Positions 24,809-33,798 of a stretch of 64,000 nucleotides of DNA are shown here, in pieces. Source of the DNA: Larus michahellis (Eukaryota; Chordata; Aves; Charadriiformes; Laridae); the NCBI RefSeq assembly GCF_964199755.1, contig NC_133899.1, positions 28,499,446 to 28,563,445 of the forward strand. Direction: 5' to 3'. How positions within the stretch are numbered: the first letter of the stretch is position 1; each line of letters starts with the position of its first letter. The position numbers and the translations under genes are program-made. Below the pieces are notes generated by a model that ran no database searches, was not told the DNA's origin, and was given only the letters and a program-made list of their open reading frames with translations.

Positions 24809-25530
24809 GAGCACTGGAATTTACTCTAAGGACTGTTGCTACAACTCCTGGAGACACGTCCCTTCTAGGAAGGCAGAACTCCACCAGTTTTCCTTGCTAT
24901 CTCCCAGATCGCAATTAAAGTTTTCTATAGATAACGTAAGAGTCAATGACTAGTGGAACTCTGGCAAAAGCTCTTGAAGCTGTTAAAACACCAGAGTGCT
25001 CTGCATGGCAAATTAGCTGGCACCGATCTCCTTGTTACCACCTGCCAGCCACCTAGGTAAGAGTTAAATCTAATCTCATCATTCACAACCAGATCTTTCG
25101 CTCTACATGATCCATACCATACTGCGGAAGGGCAGGTATGCAAGAAATTCCTGTCCTACCCTTCTAACAAGTCACTAGTGTTCACTTGCTGTCAAATAGC
25201 TACTGTGAAAAGCTGTGGTTTTTCTGTACAGCTTCTCCCTGAAACAGCACAAATGCACAGCTCAACTTGCAAAATCCAGGGTCTGCAGGGCAAAGTATCA
25301 GTGCCGAGAAGTAAAGGGTCAAGTCTTTTCCTCATGGACTTCAGGAGCATCACAGAAGAAAATTACAGTAACGCTCATAGCATGAAAAACAGCTGCATTA
25401 AAATTTCATGAACAATTAGGTCTCTCCTTACTGCCCCCTATCTGGCAATTTTTTACAGAACTTCCCTTCTCAAGACTGGGTTGAAAATGATGCCAGGCTG
25501 AGACACTTTCATCTCCTGCATAAAAGACAA

Positions 25531-25536
25531 TTTATT
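25531..25536 (-). promoter_or_regulatory. Candidate AATAAA signal for GPR135
   Basis: AATAAA on the minus strand 1.3 kb after the stop codon, within AT-rich DNA. Confidence 0.4.
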
Positions 25537-26151
25537 CCTTGTCTTACAAAATAATGATAGTATGTTCACTTGGGTCACAAACAGTTGAAAAAGCCAATAA
25601 AACAGTAACATTGTATTTTTAAAGCCTGTACAAGGAAAAACACTGCCCGTCTTTCACATTTAACTCTATCAAAGATAAAGGAAGGCCCAATCTTAGTTCC
25701 TGATTCAAAATACTAATTTAAGGCTTTAGGCCTTTGGACCAAAAAAATTATACTGATAAATTCATACAAATTTATGCCATGCAATTGCACTTCCTTGTGT
25801 TATTTTCCTTTTTTTCAATAGCTAGCTTTTAAATATTATACTCCAGATGGATTGCTGCCATCAATACAAGATCTGTTCTCCGCATATGCACATTTTCACA
25901 TGCTTAAGAGCACAGGAAGAGCGCGTGGTATTGCTTTACCTCTCCTTTCAGATATCACCTCTCTCGCATGGCTCCTCTAAACATGGTTAAAATCTTAAGA
26001 GGTGTGAGAGACTTCAGATGAGCTCAAAGAGAAAACACACACCTTGTGTACAAACCCAGTGGTACCATAGTCTACACGTCCACCTTTTTCCTCAGCCTGT
26101 CTGAAGAACTCTCATTTCTCATATTGATAGTATTTTAAGCTGTGTACCTGC

Positions 26152-26230
26152 AAAAAAAAAAAAAAAAAAAGGCTACTGAAATTCTGAAAACTGCTGTTTA
26201 ATCTTCCTTTCCTTCCCTTCCCTTCCCTCC
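26152..26230. repeat. A19 homopolymer and TTCCC tandem
   Basis: A run of 19 A (26152-26170) is followed 33 bases later by CCTTCC/CCCTTC pentamers. Confidence 0.85.
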
Positions 26231-26852
26231 TGGTATCATATATCCTCCCTTTCACAACAATTAGTGCTTTGTTATGCTTAGGAGTTTGAAAAAAAAAAAT
26301 CATATTAATAGATCATTCTTTTAGCTTGTCCTACCATCTATGACTTTCTGACTATCAGCACTTCCACATATAATGGGATAAAGCAACATTTTCCTGCCAT
26401 GATGCAGTTTTCACAGTGTGCTGTTTTCAGAGCGTCTTCCAGCTGCCAATGCTCAGCTCTCAGTTGCATGTTTGGCACTTAACAAACAGCTCACACAGTC
26501 AGTTTGTGCTGTATTTGTGTGTCTGTCTCTTAGCTTCACTGTGGCACGTTCTGCAGGACTGGAGCAAACGCTGTTTCTTCCTGCAGTCAAACTCTCATGC
26601 TGGCTGCACAGTGCATCAGGCCTGCTGAAAGTGAAGGGGCCTTCCTTTCCCTGTGGAGTTGCCGCTTGCAGACTGGGTCGCCAAACCAGAGCTCACACAA
26701 TGGAGAAGAAACCACACTGTGGCTCACGCAGTCCCATTGCTCCAGTTTCCTGGTAGTCTGGCTGCAAAGGGCTCCAAGCTCCGGGGCTCCCCACATTTCC
26801 TCAGGGAGACAGCCCTGGCGTCCAACACCTCCAACCTGGACCCCCCATCCCT

Positions 26853-28136
26853 TCAGAGACTGGTGTCAACAGTGTCCGCCTTTGTTTGCAAGGCAGCCTC
26901 AGAGATGGTGTCCGGTTGCCCATCCCGACAGAAGAGCACAGCGGGGTTCTTGCAGGCCCACATGGCCACCTCTCCCCCGCTCACTGGGCTGGAGGAGGAT
27001 GGGGCGCTGCCCAGGGGGCCGCTGTGCCTGTTGATGTAGCGCTCCCGGACACGGTCAGCCCGGTGCTCCGGCTGGCGTCCCGGGACTGAGAGGTAGGCAG
27101 CCACGTTGTTCCTAGTCCTGTAGCCACCCTCGCGGCTGCGCCGCAGCAGCACAGAGATGTTGGGGTTGCGGGCGGCGTAGATAAGAGGGTTGATGGCGCC
27201 GTTGGCCCAGGCCATCCCGCTGGCTACGGCGTCCATGGTGGGTGAGAAGGGCAGGCGGCCGGCAGCAGCGGCCAGCCCCAGGATGCAGTAAGGCCCCCAG
27301 CAGCAGATGATGGAGACAATCATGATGAGGACAGTGGTGGCCGTGCGCATCTCCCCGTAGGCCCGCAGCAAGTGCCCGTAGGTGGTGAGGGGCCGCACGC
27401 GGCTCTCGGCCAGCCGCACGGCCCGGCAGATGTTGTAGTGGCAGAAGCACATGAGGGCGAAGGGCAGGAGGTAGCAGAGCACGATGAGGGCTGCGCCATA
27501 GGGTGGCCCCAGCCGGGAGGAGCCCCAGGGCAGCACGTAGACACAGCGGTAGGCCCCAGGCCGGGCCTCCTGCCGCCCCTCGCCTGCCAGCCCGTACCAG
27601 GGCCCAGCCAGGGCCAGGGCTGCCAGCCAGACAGCAGCCAGGAGCTGGGCGGCGCGGCGGCGGCCCATCTTGTGTCGGGGCTGGCGGACGATGGCGCAGT
27701 AGCGGTCGAAGGAGAGAAGGGCCATGGTGAGGGTGGCGGCGATGCCCAGCCCGGCGTGGAGGGCGGCGCTGGCCAGGCAGAGGCGCTGCCCGAAGAGCCA
27801 GGCGCCGGGCGGGCGGCTGAGCAAGCTGAGGAAGGCCAGGGGCAGGCAGAGCAGGGCGCCCAGCAGCTCCGACAGCGACAGCGACAGCACAAAGGCGTTG
27901 GTGACCGTGCGGAGCTGCCGGTGCCGGGCGATCACCAGCACCACCGCCCCGTTGCCCAGCGCCGAGAGGGCGAAGATGAGCAGCAGCGCCAGCGCCTGCG
28001 AGGCCAGCGCCGCCGCCGACCACCCCGCCGCCGCCGCCGCTCCACCCGCCGCCGCGGCCGCCTCGCCGCTCTCGTTGCCGCCGCCGCGGGAGAGGTTGCC
28101 CGGCACGGCTGCCGCCGGCTCCATGCGCAGCCTCAT
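26853..28136 (-). CDS. GPR135: GPR135, orphan class-A G-protein-coupled receptor, intronless
   Basis: Single open frame of 427 residues with a seven-helix rhodopsin-like plan; plasma-membrane or endosomal orphan receptor. The N-terminus carries two N-glycosylation sequons (NLS 14-16, NES 21-23) and an Ala/Gly run. Seen landmarks are GN in TM1 (N62), DRY at 144-146, Trp170 in TM4, Pro225 in TM5, CWGP at 279-282 in TM6 and NPLIY at 316-320 in TM7, with Cys120 and Cys198 for the TM3-ECL2 disulfide. The usual Asp2.50 is Glu90 here. The tail ends DTVDTSL. Assignment to GPR135 rests on its place between DAAM1 and L3HYPDH and on general resemblance. The ATG at codon 5 is an alternative start. Human GPR135 is longer (about 494 residues, recalled). 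Confidence 0.9.
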   Translation of the reverse strand: MRLRMEPAAAVPGNLSRGGGNESGEAAAAAGGAAAAAGWSAAALASQALALLLIFALSALGNGAVVLVIARHRQLRTVTNAFVLSLSLSELLGALLCLPLAFLSLLSRPPGAWLFGQRLCLASAALHAGLGIAATLTMALLSFDRYCAIVRQPRHKMGRRRAAQLLAAVWLAALALAGPWYGLAGEGRQEARPGAYRCVYVLPWGSSRLGPPYGAALIVLCYLLPFALMCFCHYNICRAVRLAESRVRPLTTYGHLLRAYGEMRTATTVLIMIVSIICCWGPYCILGLAAAAGRLPFSPTMDAVASGMAWANGAINPLIYAARNPNISVLLRRSREGGYRTRNNVAAYLSVPGRQPEHRADRVRERYINRHSGPLGSAPSSSSPVSGGEVAMWACKNPAVLFCRDGQPDTISEAALQTKADTVDTSL

Positions 28137-28350
28137 GCCCCGGCCCGCGCCGCGGCTGCAGACGCGCGCCCGCCCGCCCGCCGCTCCCCGCCCGCGCCGG
28201 GCCGCCGGCCTCGCCAGCCGCTGACGTCGCCCGGCCGCCGTTGCCGAGGAACCGGGCCGGCATGGCCCGGCCCGCCCGCCCCGCGGCCCGGGGGCGGAGA
28301 AGCGGCGCCCTTACAGCCCAACAGCGGGGCCGGGGGACTCCGGCCGTCAC
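28137..28350 (-). promoter_or_regulatory. CpG-rich 5' end of GPR135
   Basis: Very GC-rich, CpG-dense DNA just upstream of the GPR135 start codon, continuous with its GC-rich coding region. It is a probable CpG-island promoter. No TATA box is seen. Confidence 0.55.
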
Positions 28351-30230
28351 CGGCTGGGCTGCAGACAGAGATTCCCCCTCACGCCAGACGGGCACCATCC
28401 CCATCCCTGAGTCGGGAACGGGTCCCCACAGCCCTTCTCCCCTCACGGCCCCTCTGTCCTCATGATTCCTTTCCCCTCACGGCCCCTCTCTCCTCACAGC
28501 CCTGCAGCCCATCACAAAGGGGCAGGGGCCAGCTACCCGCAGACACTCTGGTGGAGGCTGGGACCATCCCCCATGCTCTCTGGGCTGGGGTCTCACCAGC
28601 TGAGGGGTCAGGCCAGGGACCCCCACACGGGCAGCAAGACCCTGTCCCCCTGCTCTCAGCCATGCTGGAGCTGCGGGCCCCCGCATGAAAAATTTCTTAG
28701 GGATGGGGATGGTGAATAGGTAATGAAGGCTGCGACGCAATTAATGGCTGAAGAGCTTCTGAGGTTTCTGTGCTGAGGTTCGTGACTTGCTGGCCCAGCT
28801 CTTCCCCAGTAGCCAGGCTGGGGGGCTGATGACAAGGGAGATGCCCAGAAGCTAGAAACCCGCAGAGGAGTTTGCTCCCACAAGCATGGAGGATGCGTGT
28901 GTCGCTGCTTGCTCCCCCAGACCAGAGGCTGTACAGGATTTATCTAGGGGTTACAGGAAAGCTGGGAGCAAGAGCCCCAACACCAGCCCAAAAAACTTCT
29001 GTTGGAAATGCAGCCATTCTCTGAACAAGGGGGGTTTTGTTTCTTCCCAGTCCAAAGTTATAATTTCCAAGTTGACAGAAGAAATTTCTCCCAGGCTTTC
29101 CTATGCCAACCTTTTCCAAGCTCTCCAGTATGACTTGCTCCCTTCTGCTGCATAAGCAATTGGGAGATGATCGTTCTCATTTTTATGTCTCTCTTTAATG
29201 AGGCATGCTCCCACAAGCGTGTTCAATGAACAAACACCATTTTGTCCAGAGACACAGTGGAAATTACAGGCCACGAGTGGTCTGAAGCTCTGCTTCTGCC
29301 ACTGCAAATGCTTGCCTACATCCCAGGGCTTGCTTTGGTTTTTCCACTGGCAATCCTCCCTCGAGGGACTCTGGCAAAGCACACATTGACTGCACTCTGC
29401 TGCGCAAGCTGCCCCTGGTCTGAGACAAAATCATCAGTAAATAATTAGCAATCAAAGGTCATAATGCCTCAGACCTTCGAATACAGCTGCTCCTGTTGAA
29501 AGTTAACCACGGGGTATTTGCAGCCAATGGTCCAAGATAAGCAAGAGAGGAAGGTTTAGGGAAGCAGCATGGAGTGGACATGCAGCGAGAGATAGTAGGA
29601 AGTTCTGAGCAAGCATCTGCTTCCAGCCCTGGGACACAAAGGGCTTTGGTAGGGGTAAAGCAAGTGCAGCGAGGAACGGGGCATCTGGACAGGCCTGAGC
29701 AGGGCAGACTGGAAAAGCTGGGGTATGAGACAGAGCAGCACAACCGGCTGAGTGGGAGGCATTGAGGAAGAGCAGGCAATCCAAACCAGCAGCCACGGAA
29801 CACTTGGCAGAGTCCTGGGAATGTGCTCCAGGAGTGTAAACAAGAGGTAAAAAGCAGTGTCTTCATCTGGCTTTTAATAGGAAGCTGGCTTTGAAATTAG
29901 TAATTTGCAGACGCAGAGAAGGCACATAATTTTTAAGACATTTCTCTAAGATCAGCTCCATTTTCTGCAAATAATTATTGGAAAAAAAAGAAGAAAAAGA
30001 TTACGGCTTCTCAGAACGGCCCATATATGCTAATCACATTGCACCCAATATGCTAATCACAACAAGGGAACACTGCCTGTTATCTTGAAACATGGCAGAT
30101 GCTGACACACCACCAAAGGCTCTTCCTGTTGCTCTGGTATATTGCAATGACCCATGTGGAGAAGAACAGAAATGCTTGGGCAGAAGGGCAGCACCATCAG
30201 TGACACTTTGCCAGTGCCTCATGGCTCAGG
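28351..30230. other. Spacer between GPR135 and L3HYPDH
   Basis: GC-rich near GPR135, then ordinary. The L3HYPDH 3'UTR should occupy its right end; an ATTAAA variant signal lies on the minus strand at 29873-29878. No gene is recognised. Confidence 0.6.
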
Positions 30231-30356
30231 TCACTTGAAGAAGAAGCCGTATTTCAGTGGGTCCTCCTCTTCGACAGTGAAGGTGGCTGTACCAGTGTAA
30301 AAGGCTTCTCCCGAGACTTCCACGATGACGGCATTGTAGTCCCCAAACCTGGCTTC
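30231..30356 (-). CDS. L3HYPDH: L3HYPDH exon 5 and stop
   Basis: Acceptor is ctgcag. It has 41 codons and a TGA. It encodes GDYNAVIVEVSGEAFYTGTA and ends in GFFFK. Confidence 0.95.
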   Translation of the reverse strand, partial: EARFGDYNAVIVEVSGEAFYTGTATFTVEEEDPLKYGFFFK

Positions 30357-33300
30357 CTGCAGAGGGATTAGGATCAGGACAGAGGCAACAGGAGGTTCCC
30401 CGCCCACCCAACCCCATGAAATGCCAGTGCTACCTGGCGCTTAGGCAGAGACACCCCTCACCAAGTGCTCTGCCTTGCCCAGGTACATCCTGATGTGCAG
30501 CAGCCCTTTTACCACCTCAGCTTGCCTGCACGAGCTCCACACCTGCACAAATGCTGCTGCCCCTGCTCTGAGCTCGCGAGCCCCTGCACTGCCACAATAT
30601 GGGTTTGCCTCAAAGGAGGCTGACAAGCTGGTGGCTGCCTGCACCCAAAGAGCGAGAGCTCCCTGGGGCTTGTCCAAATCTTCACAGCCACGTGCTTCCA
30701 GATACCGTAGGGACAGGGCTGAGCCTGGAAATCCAGATGCACAGACCCAGCACCTCCGAACAACACGCTCAGTCTTTGAGCAGGGAAGAGGGGACTAAAC
30801 CAGAAATCCACCCTTTAGCTGCCACTGAGAACAAACCTGACTGACTTATCTACCCCAGTGCTTTCCTAATGGCTGAGGGAGGATTTGCAGGGAAGCTGTG
30901 CAGCAGAAGAAGGTCTTACTGTTACTTGCTTCTCTAACAAAAAATCCAGAAGCCTGAGGCTTGTTGGAAGGCGAGACCCCCAGGCACCTCCCTCCTTCCA
31001 TACACACTTCCCCAGGCACAGAAAGGCTTTTCTGCTTCTCCACTGAGCCAAGCCAACAGCACTTTTCCAGCAGTCCTCAGGACAGAGGGAAAGTCCAACA
31101 CAAGCGACTTGCCTTCACCGCCTTCCCAGTGAACAAGGAGCCTGTGGTGCTGCTCCGAAAGGTTCTGGTCTGATTCAGCTGGATGAGTCCCTTATGGTAC
31201 TGCAAGGCAATGCGAGCCATCACACCCGAACCTGTCGGACTTCGGTCAACCTATATTCAAGAAGAGAAGATGAACCAGCTCTAGTATTTTGGGTTTTAAA
31301 AGAAAAAAATATTGCTTCCCTCAGTTCTTCTTTCCACCTTTATACTGCACTTGGGGGAAACCCCTCCAGCCCAGGGCTTTGTACAGAATTCGGATACATC
31401 ACAAATGGGAAGACAAAATAAGCAGGTTTGGGGTACTTTTGGATTATGATCAGCTTTGTCAAACTTGTAGGGATGAACAATCTAATAAATATTGAGGCTA
31501 TTTAGGGAGCACTTGAAAGCTTCCCAGCATCATAGCAAAAGGACTGAGAGAGGCAGACACCATTCTCAGGCGTGAAGGTAGGATCAGTTCTCCTTACACT
31601 TAACCGAGAGAGCTGCTGGCCAGCCTGGTTTTTAAAATCTCCAAAACCACAGCATTGGCCAGCTTCTGAGGTGATCTATCCCAATGCTCCACACTCCTCA
31701 CTGCTGGAAAGTCTAACCAAAACTTCCCCTGCTATTTATGGGATACCTTATCCACTGCAGACAAGGACAGAATTTTACACCCCCTCTTTTCTCTCTTGTT
31801 CTTTTCATCCCCAGACATGCACTATGTTGGGATCCTGCCTCAGCCCCTGGACTCCTGGGAAATTCCTACCTATGGGATATAGGTATGAACCTTTTTAAAA
31901 TGCCACCATCTAAGACGTGCAAAAGTATTTCCATCACAGGAACTAAACCAGCATGTGTTCAGTGACACTCAGCACTTCAGAGACATCACTGTAGCTGAAG
32001 AAATGATCGTTGCCCAAAACAAAATGAAACAGAACCATCTCCCGTCTCTACAGCGGATGTAGGAAGGGAAAAAGGTGGTGCCTTGTGTGTCTGAGAAGAT
32101 CCCGTTTCTGTACCTGTTCATCTGCAAACACGCAGATGTTGGTGGTGGGCTCCTCACTAAAGGCATCTTTCCCATCTGTCAGTATGGTGCCATAGAGGAA
32201 AGCCAGGTCTTCACTTTCAGGGTGATGAAGCTTGAACTGCAAACAGCACAGACAGGTTCACCAACATGCGCAGCAGCAGTACGTGCAGTACAGCTTCCTC
32301 GAGAGACCAGAGGAAGGGGACGAGGCAACACTGCTGCGTTTCCACCTCTGCTTCTCCAGTAACAGAGACGGGTGCAGCAGCAGGAATTCGAGCTCCTTCT
32401 CACAATCTTGTGAGGCTGAAGGAGGACCCTGAAATTCAACATGGGGCTGGAAAATGGGACTCCCCTCCCATCCCAAGCATCTCAGGGAAATAAAGGGCCT
32501 TGGTCTGGTGCAGTCACTCTGAAGGGAACATGCTGGGGTACTGCAGTGCTCCGCCATACCTGTTTCTTCACCGCTTCCGTCACCGCACTTGCCGCACTGA
32601 CGAGGTCTCTGGTCTTTGAAGAGCAGACATCGAGGCCCAGCTGCTTGGCGCTGAGGAAGGCGTAGAAAGTGCCACCGTAGCCGATGTCGACCACCACCTT
32701 CCCGTGACCAGGAACGTCGATAGCTAAGTCTGGGCAGAGAAAGGCAGTGAGGAGGGGAAATCATGCTGTGCAGTGGGCTCGCAAGCGGAGCTGGGGAACC
32801 CAGCTGCATGCAAGGAAGAGACGGGGACAACTCGAGTGCTCCCATGCCAGAGTGGGATGCCACACCTTCTACCATCCCTGACGGCCTCATCCAGCCTCTG
32901 GGAGACAGCAGAATTGGGGAGGGATTTGCCAGATGCCCCTCAGCCAGGCCGTGAGCCCCCGCCCTGGCACAGCCACCACCAACCCCTCCCCCAAAATTGC
33001 TATGGCGCAGGCTTGGTCCCCACCAATGGCAGCAGCGAAGGCGGGCACGCTGTGGAAGCGGACGGGGTTGCCGCTGCGGCAGCCATCCCAGGGGACAAAG
33101 GCAGTGACGGGCCCACAGGGGCAGTGCAGGCGGACGGCGGTCTCAGGGGAGGTGGGCACTGCCACCAGCCCGTAGTCGAGGGCGAAGCGGCCGAGCGCCA
33201 GGACAGCGTGGCCACACATGGTGCTGTAGCCGGCGCAGTGCAGGAAGACAGCCGCCAAGTGGGCACTGGTGGTGGCCACCCCGCCGGCCACCACCACCAC

Positions 33301-33570
33301 CCCGTACATGCCGGCGTGGCCCCGCGGCTCATGCATCAGTGCTCGCCGCACGTGGTCCTGCGTGGCTGCCATCTCTCGCCGCAGAGACAGCAGCGACAGC
33401 CCCCCTGCCACCGCCTCCTCCGCTGCCTCCAGTCGCGGGATGATGCGGAGCGGCTCGCCACCCGTATGCATCTCCACCGTCTGCAGCACCAAGCCCGAGG
33501 GCGAGTGCGGCGGCAGCCGCCGCCCGCCGCCGCCTGCCGCCATCGCCATCGCCCCGGCGGGCCGCACCAC
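30231..33570 (-). CDS. L3HYPDH: L3HYPDH, trans-L-3-hydroxyproline dehydratase
   Basis: Enzyme of the proline racemase superfamily that dehydrates trans-3-hydroxy-L-proline to delta1-pyrroline-2-carboxylate, in breakdown of collagen-derived hydroxyproline. Five exons in transcription order are 33570-33024, 32729-32560, 32236-32114, 31250-31113 and 30356-30231, joining in phase to 367 residues (human about 354). The substrate loop MHTGGEP (34-40), the MCGH motif with catalytic Cys119, and DRSPTGSG with Thr286 are seen. Thr instead of the second Cys is the family mark of a dehydratase rather than a racemase. Intron 4 needs a GC donor. In-frame ATGs at codons 8 and 10 could also start translation. 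It is head-to-head with JKAMP. Confidence 0.95.
30357..31112 (-). other. L3HYPDH: L3HYPDH intron 4 (GC-AG)
   Basis: Begins gcaagt and ends ctgcag. No repeat or exon is recognised inside. Confidence 0.85.
31113..31250 (-). CDS. L3HYPDH: L3HYPDH exon 4 (catalytic Thr286), GC donor
   Basis: Acceptor is atatag; 46 whole codons. VDRSPTGSGVMARIALQYHK holds the second catalytic position as Thr. The exon ends AAG before gcaagt, a strong GC-type donor. No gt nearby restores the frame. Confidence 0.94.
31251..32113 (-). other. L3HYPDH: L3HYPDH intron 3
   Basis: GT-AG intron. Nothing further is recognised. Confidence 0.88.
32114..32236 (-). CDS. L3HYPDH: L3HYPDH exon 3
   Basis: Acceptor is ttgcag; the donor is gtacag. 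It has 41 whole codons including HPESEDLAFLYGTILTDGKD and EEPTTNICVFADEQ. Confidence 0.95.
32237..32559 (-). other. L3HYPDH: L3HYPDH intron 2
   Basis: GT-AG intron of 323 bases. Nothing further is seen. Confidence 0.88.
32560..32729 (-). CDS. L3HYPDH: L3HYPDH exon 2
   Basis: Acceptor is ctgcccag; the donor is gtatgg. It encodes DVPGHGKVVVDIGYGG and LGLDVCSSKTRDLVSAASAV, ending at phase 0. Confidence 0.94.
33024..33570 (-). CDS. L3HYPDH: L3HYPDH exon 1
   Basis: GC-rich first coding exon with a gtgggg donor. It carries TVEMHTGGEPLRI and YSTMCGHAVLALGRFALD with Cys119. The first seven to nine residues before the second and third Met are optional. It ends one base into the Asp183 codon. Confidence 0.94.
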
Positions 33571-33785
33571 CGGCCCGAGGCCCGGCCCCAGGAGCGGGCC
33601 CGCCCCCGGCGCAGTGACCCCGCCCCTGCGTATGGCCTCGCCCGCGGGCGGAGCAACCCCGCCCCTTGCCCGTGACCACGCCTCTATCCCTCGGGGGGTG
33701 GAGCTGGTCCCCGCGTCGGAAGCGGAAGTGGCGCGTGACGGAAGTGGCTTGGAGGAGTTGGCGGGCTTGTTGCCGGGTTACCGGG
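33571..33785. promoter_or_regulatory. Bidirectional CpG-rich promoter of L3HYPDH and JKAMP
   Basis: Only 215 bases separate the two divergent start codons. The segment is GC-rich and CpG-dense, lacks a TATA box, and contains clustered ETS-type GGAA motifs at 33719, 33724 and 33740, the last two in CGGAAGTG. This is the usual architecture of head-to-head housekeeping pairs. The two 5'UTRs must lie inside it. Confidence 0.8.
33718..33746 (+). promoter_or_regulatory. Cluster of three ETS-family motifs
   Basis: CGGAAGC and two CGGAAGTG copies on the plus strand, 40-70 bases before the JKAMP start. GABP/ELK-type sites of this form are common in bidirectional promoters. Occupancy is inferred. Confidence 0.6.
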
Positions 33786-33798
33786 ATGTTCCGTTCTG
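33786..33798 (+). CDS. JKAMP: JKAMP exon 1 (13 coding bases)
   Basis: ATG with four codons plus one base, followed by gtaggc. The start is chosen because it splices in frame to GVDIQTACLGLYCG. Only four or five residues precede the conserved core. Confidence 0.75.

Larger units (their letters stand above)
25510..26852 (-). other. GPR135: GPR135 3' untranslated region (inferred)
   Basis: Non-coding DNA directly downstream of the GPR135 stop. It contains a 19-base A run (26152-26170 on the plus strand), a TTCCC tandem (26203-26230), and a minus-strand AATAAA at 25531-25536 that could end the transcript. The extent is a guess from that hexamer. Confidence 0.45.

Noticed and set aside
27112-28688. 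Open frames of over 400 codons on both strands overlapping GPR135
   Set aside because: They are shadows of the GC-rich GPR135 exon. Their products are Pro/Arg/Gly-rich with no domain, whereas the GPR135 frame has all receptor landmarks.
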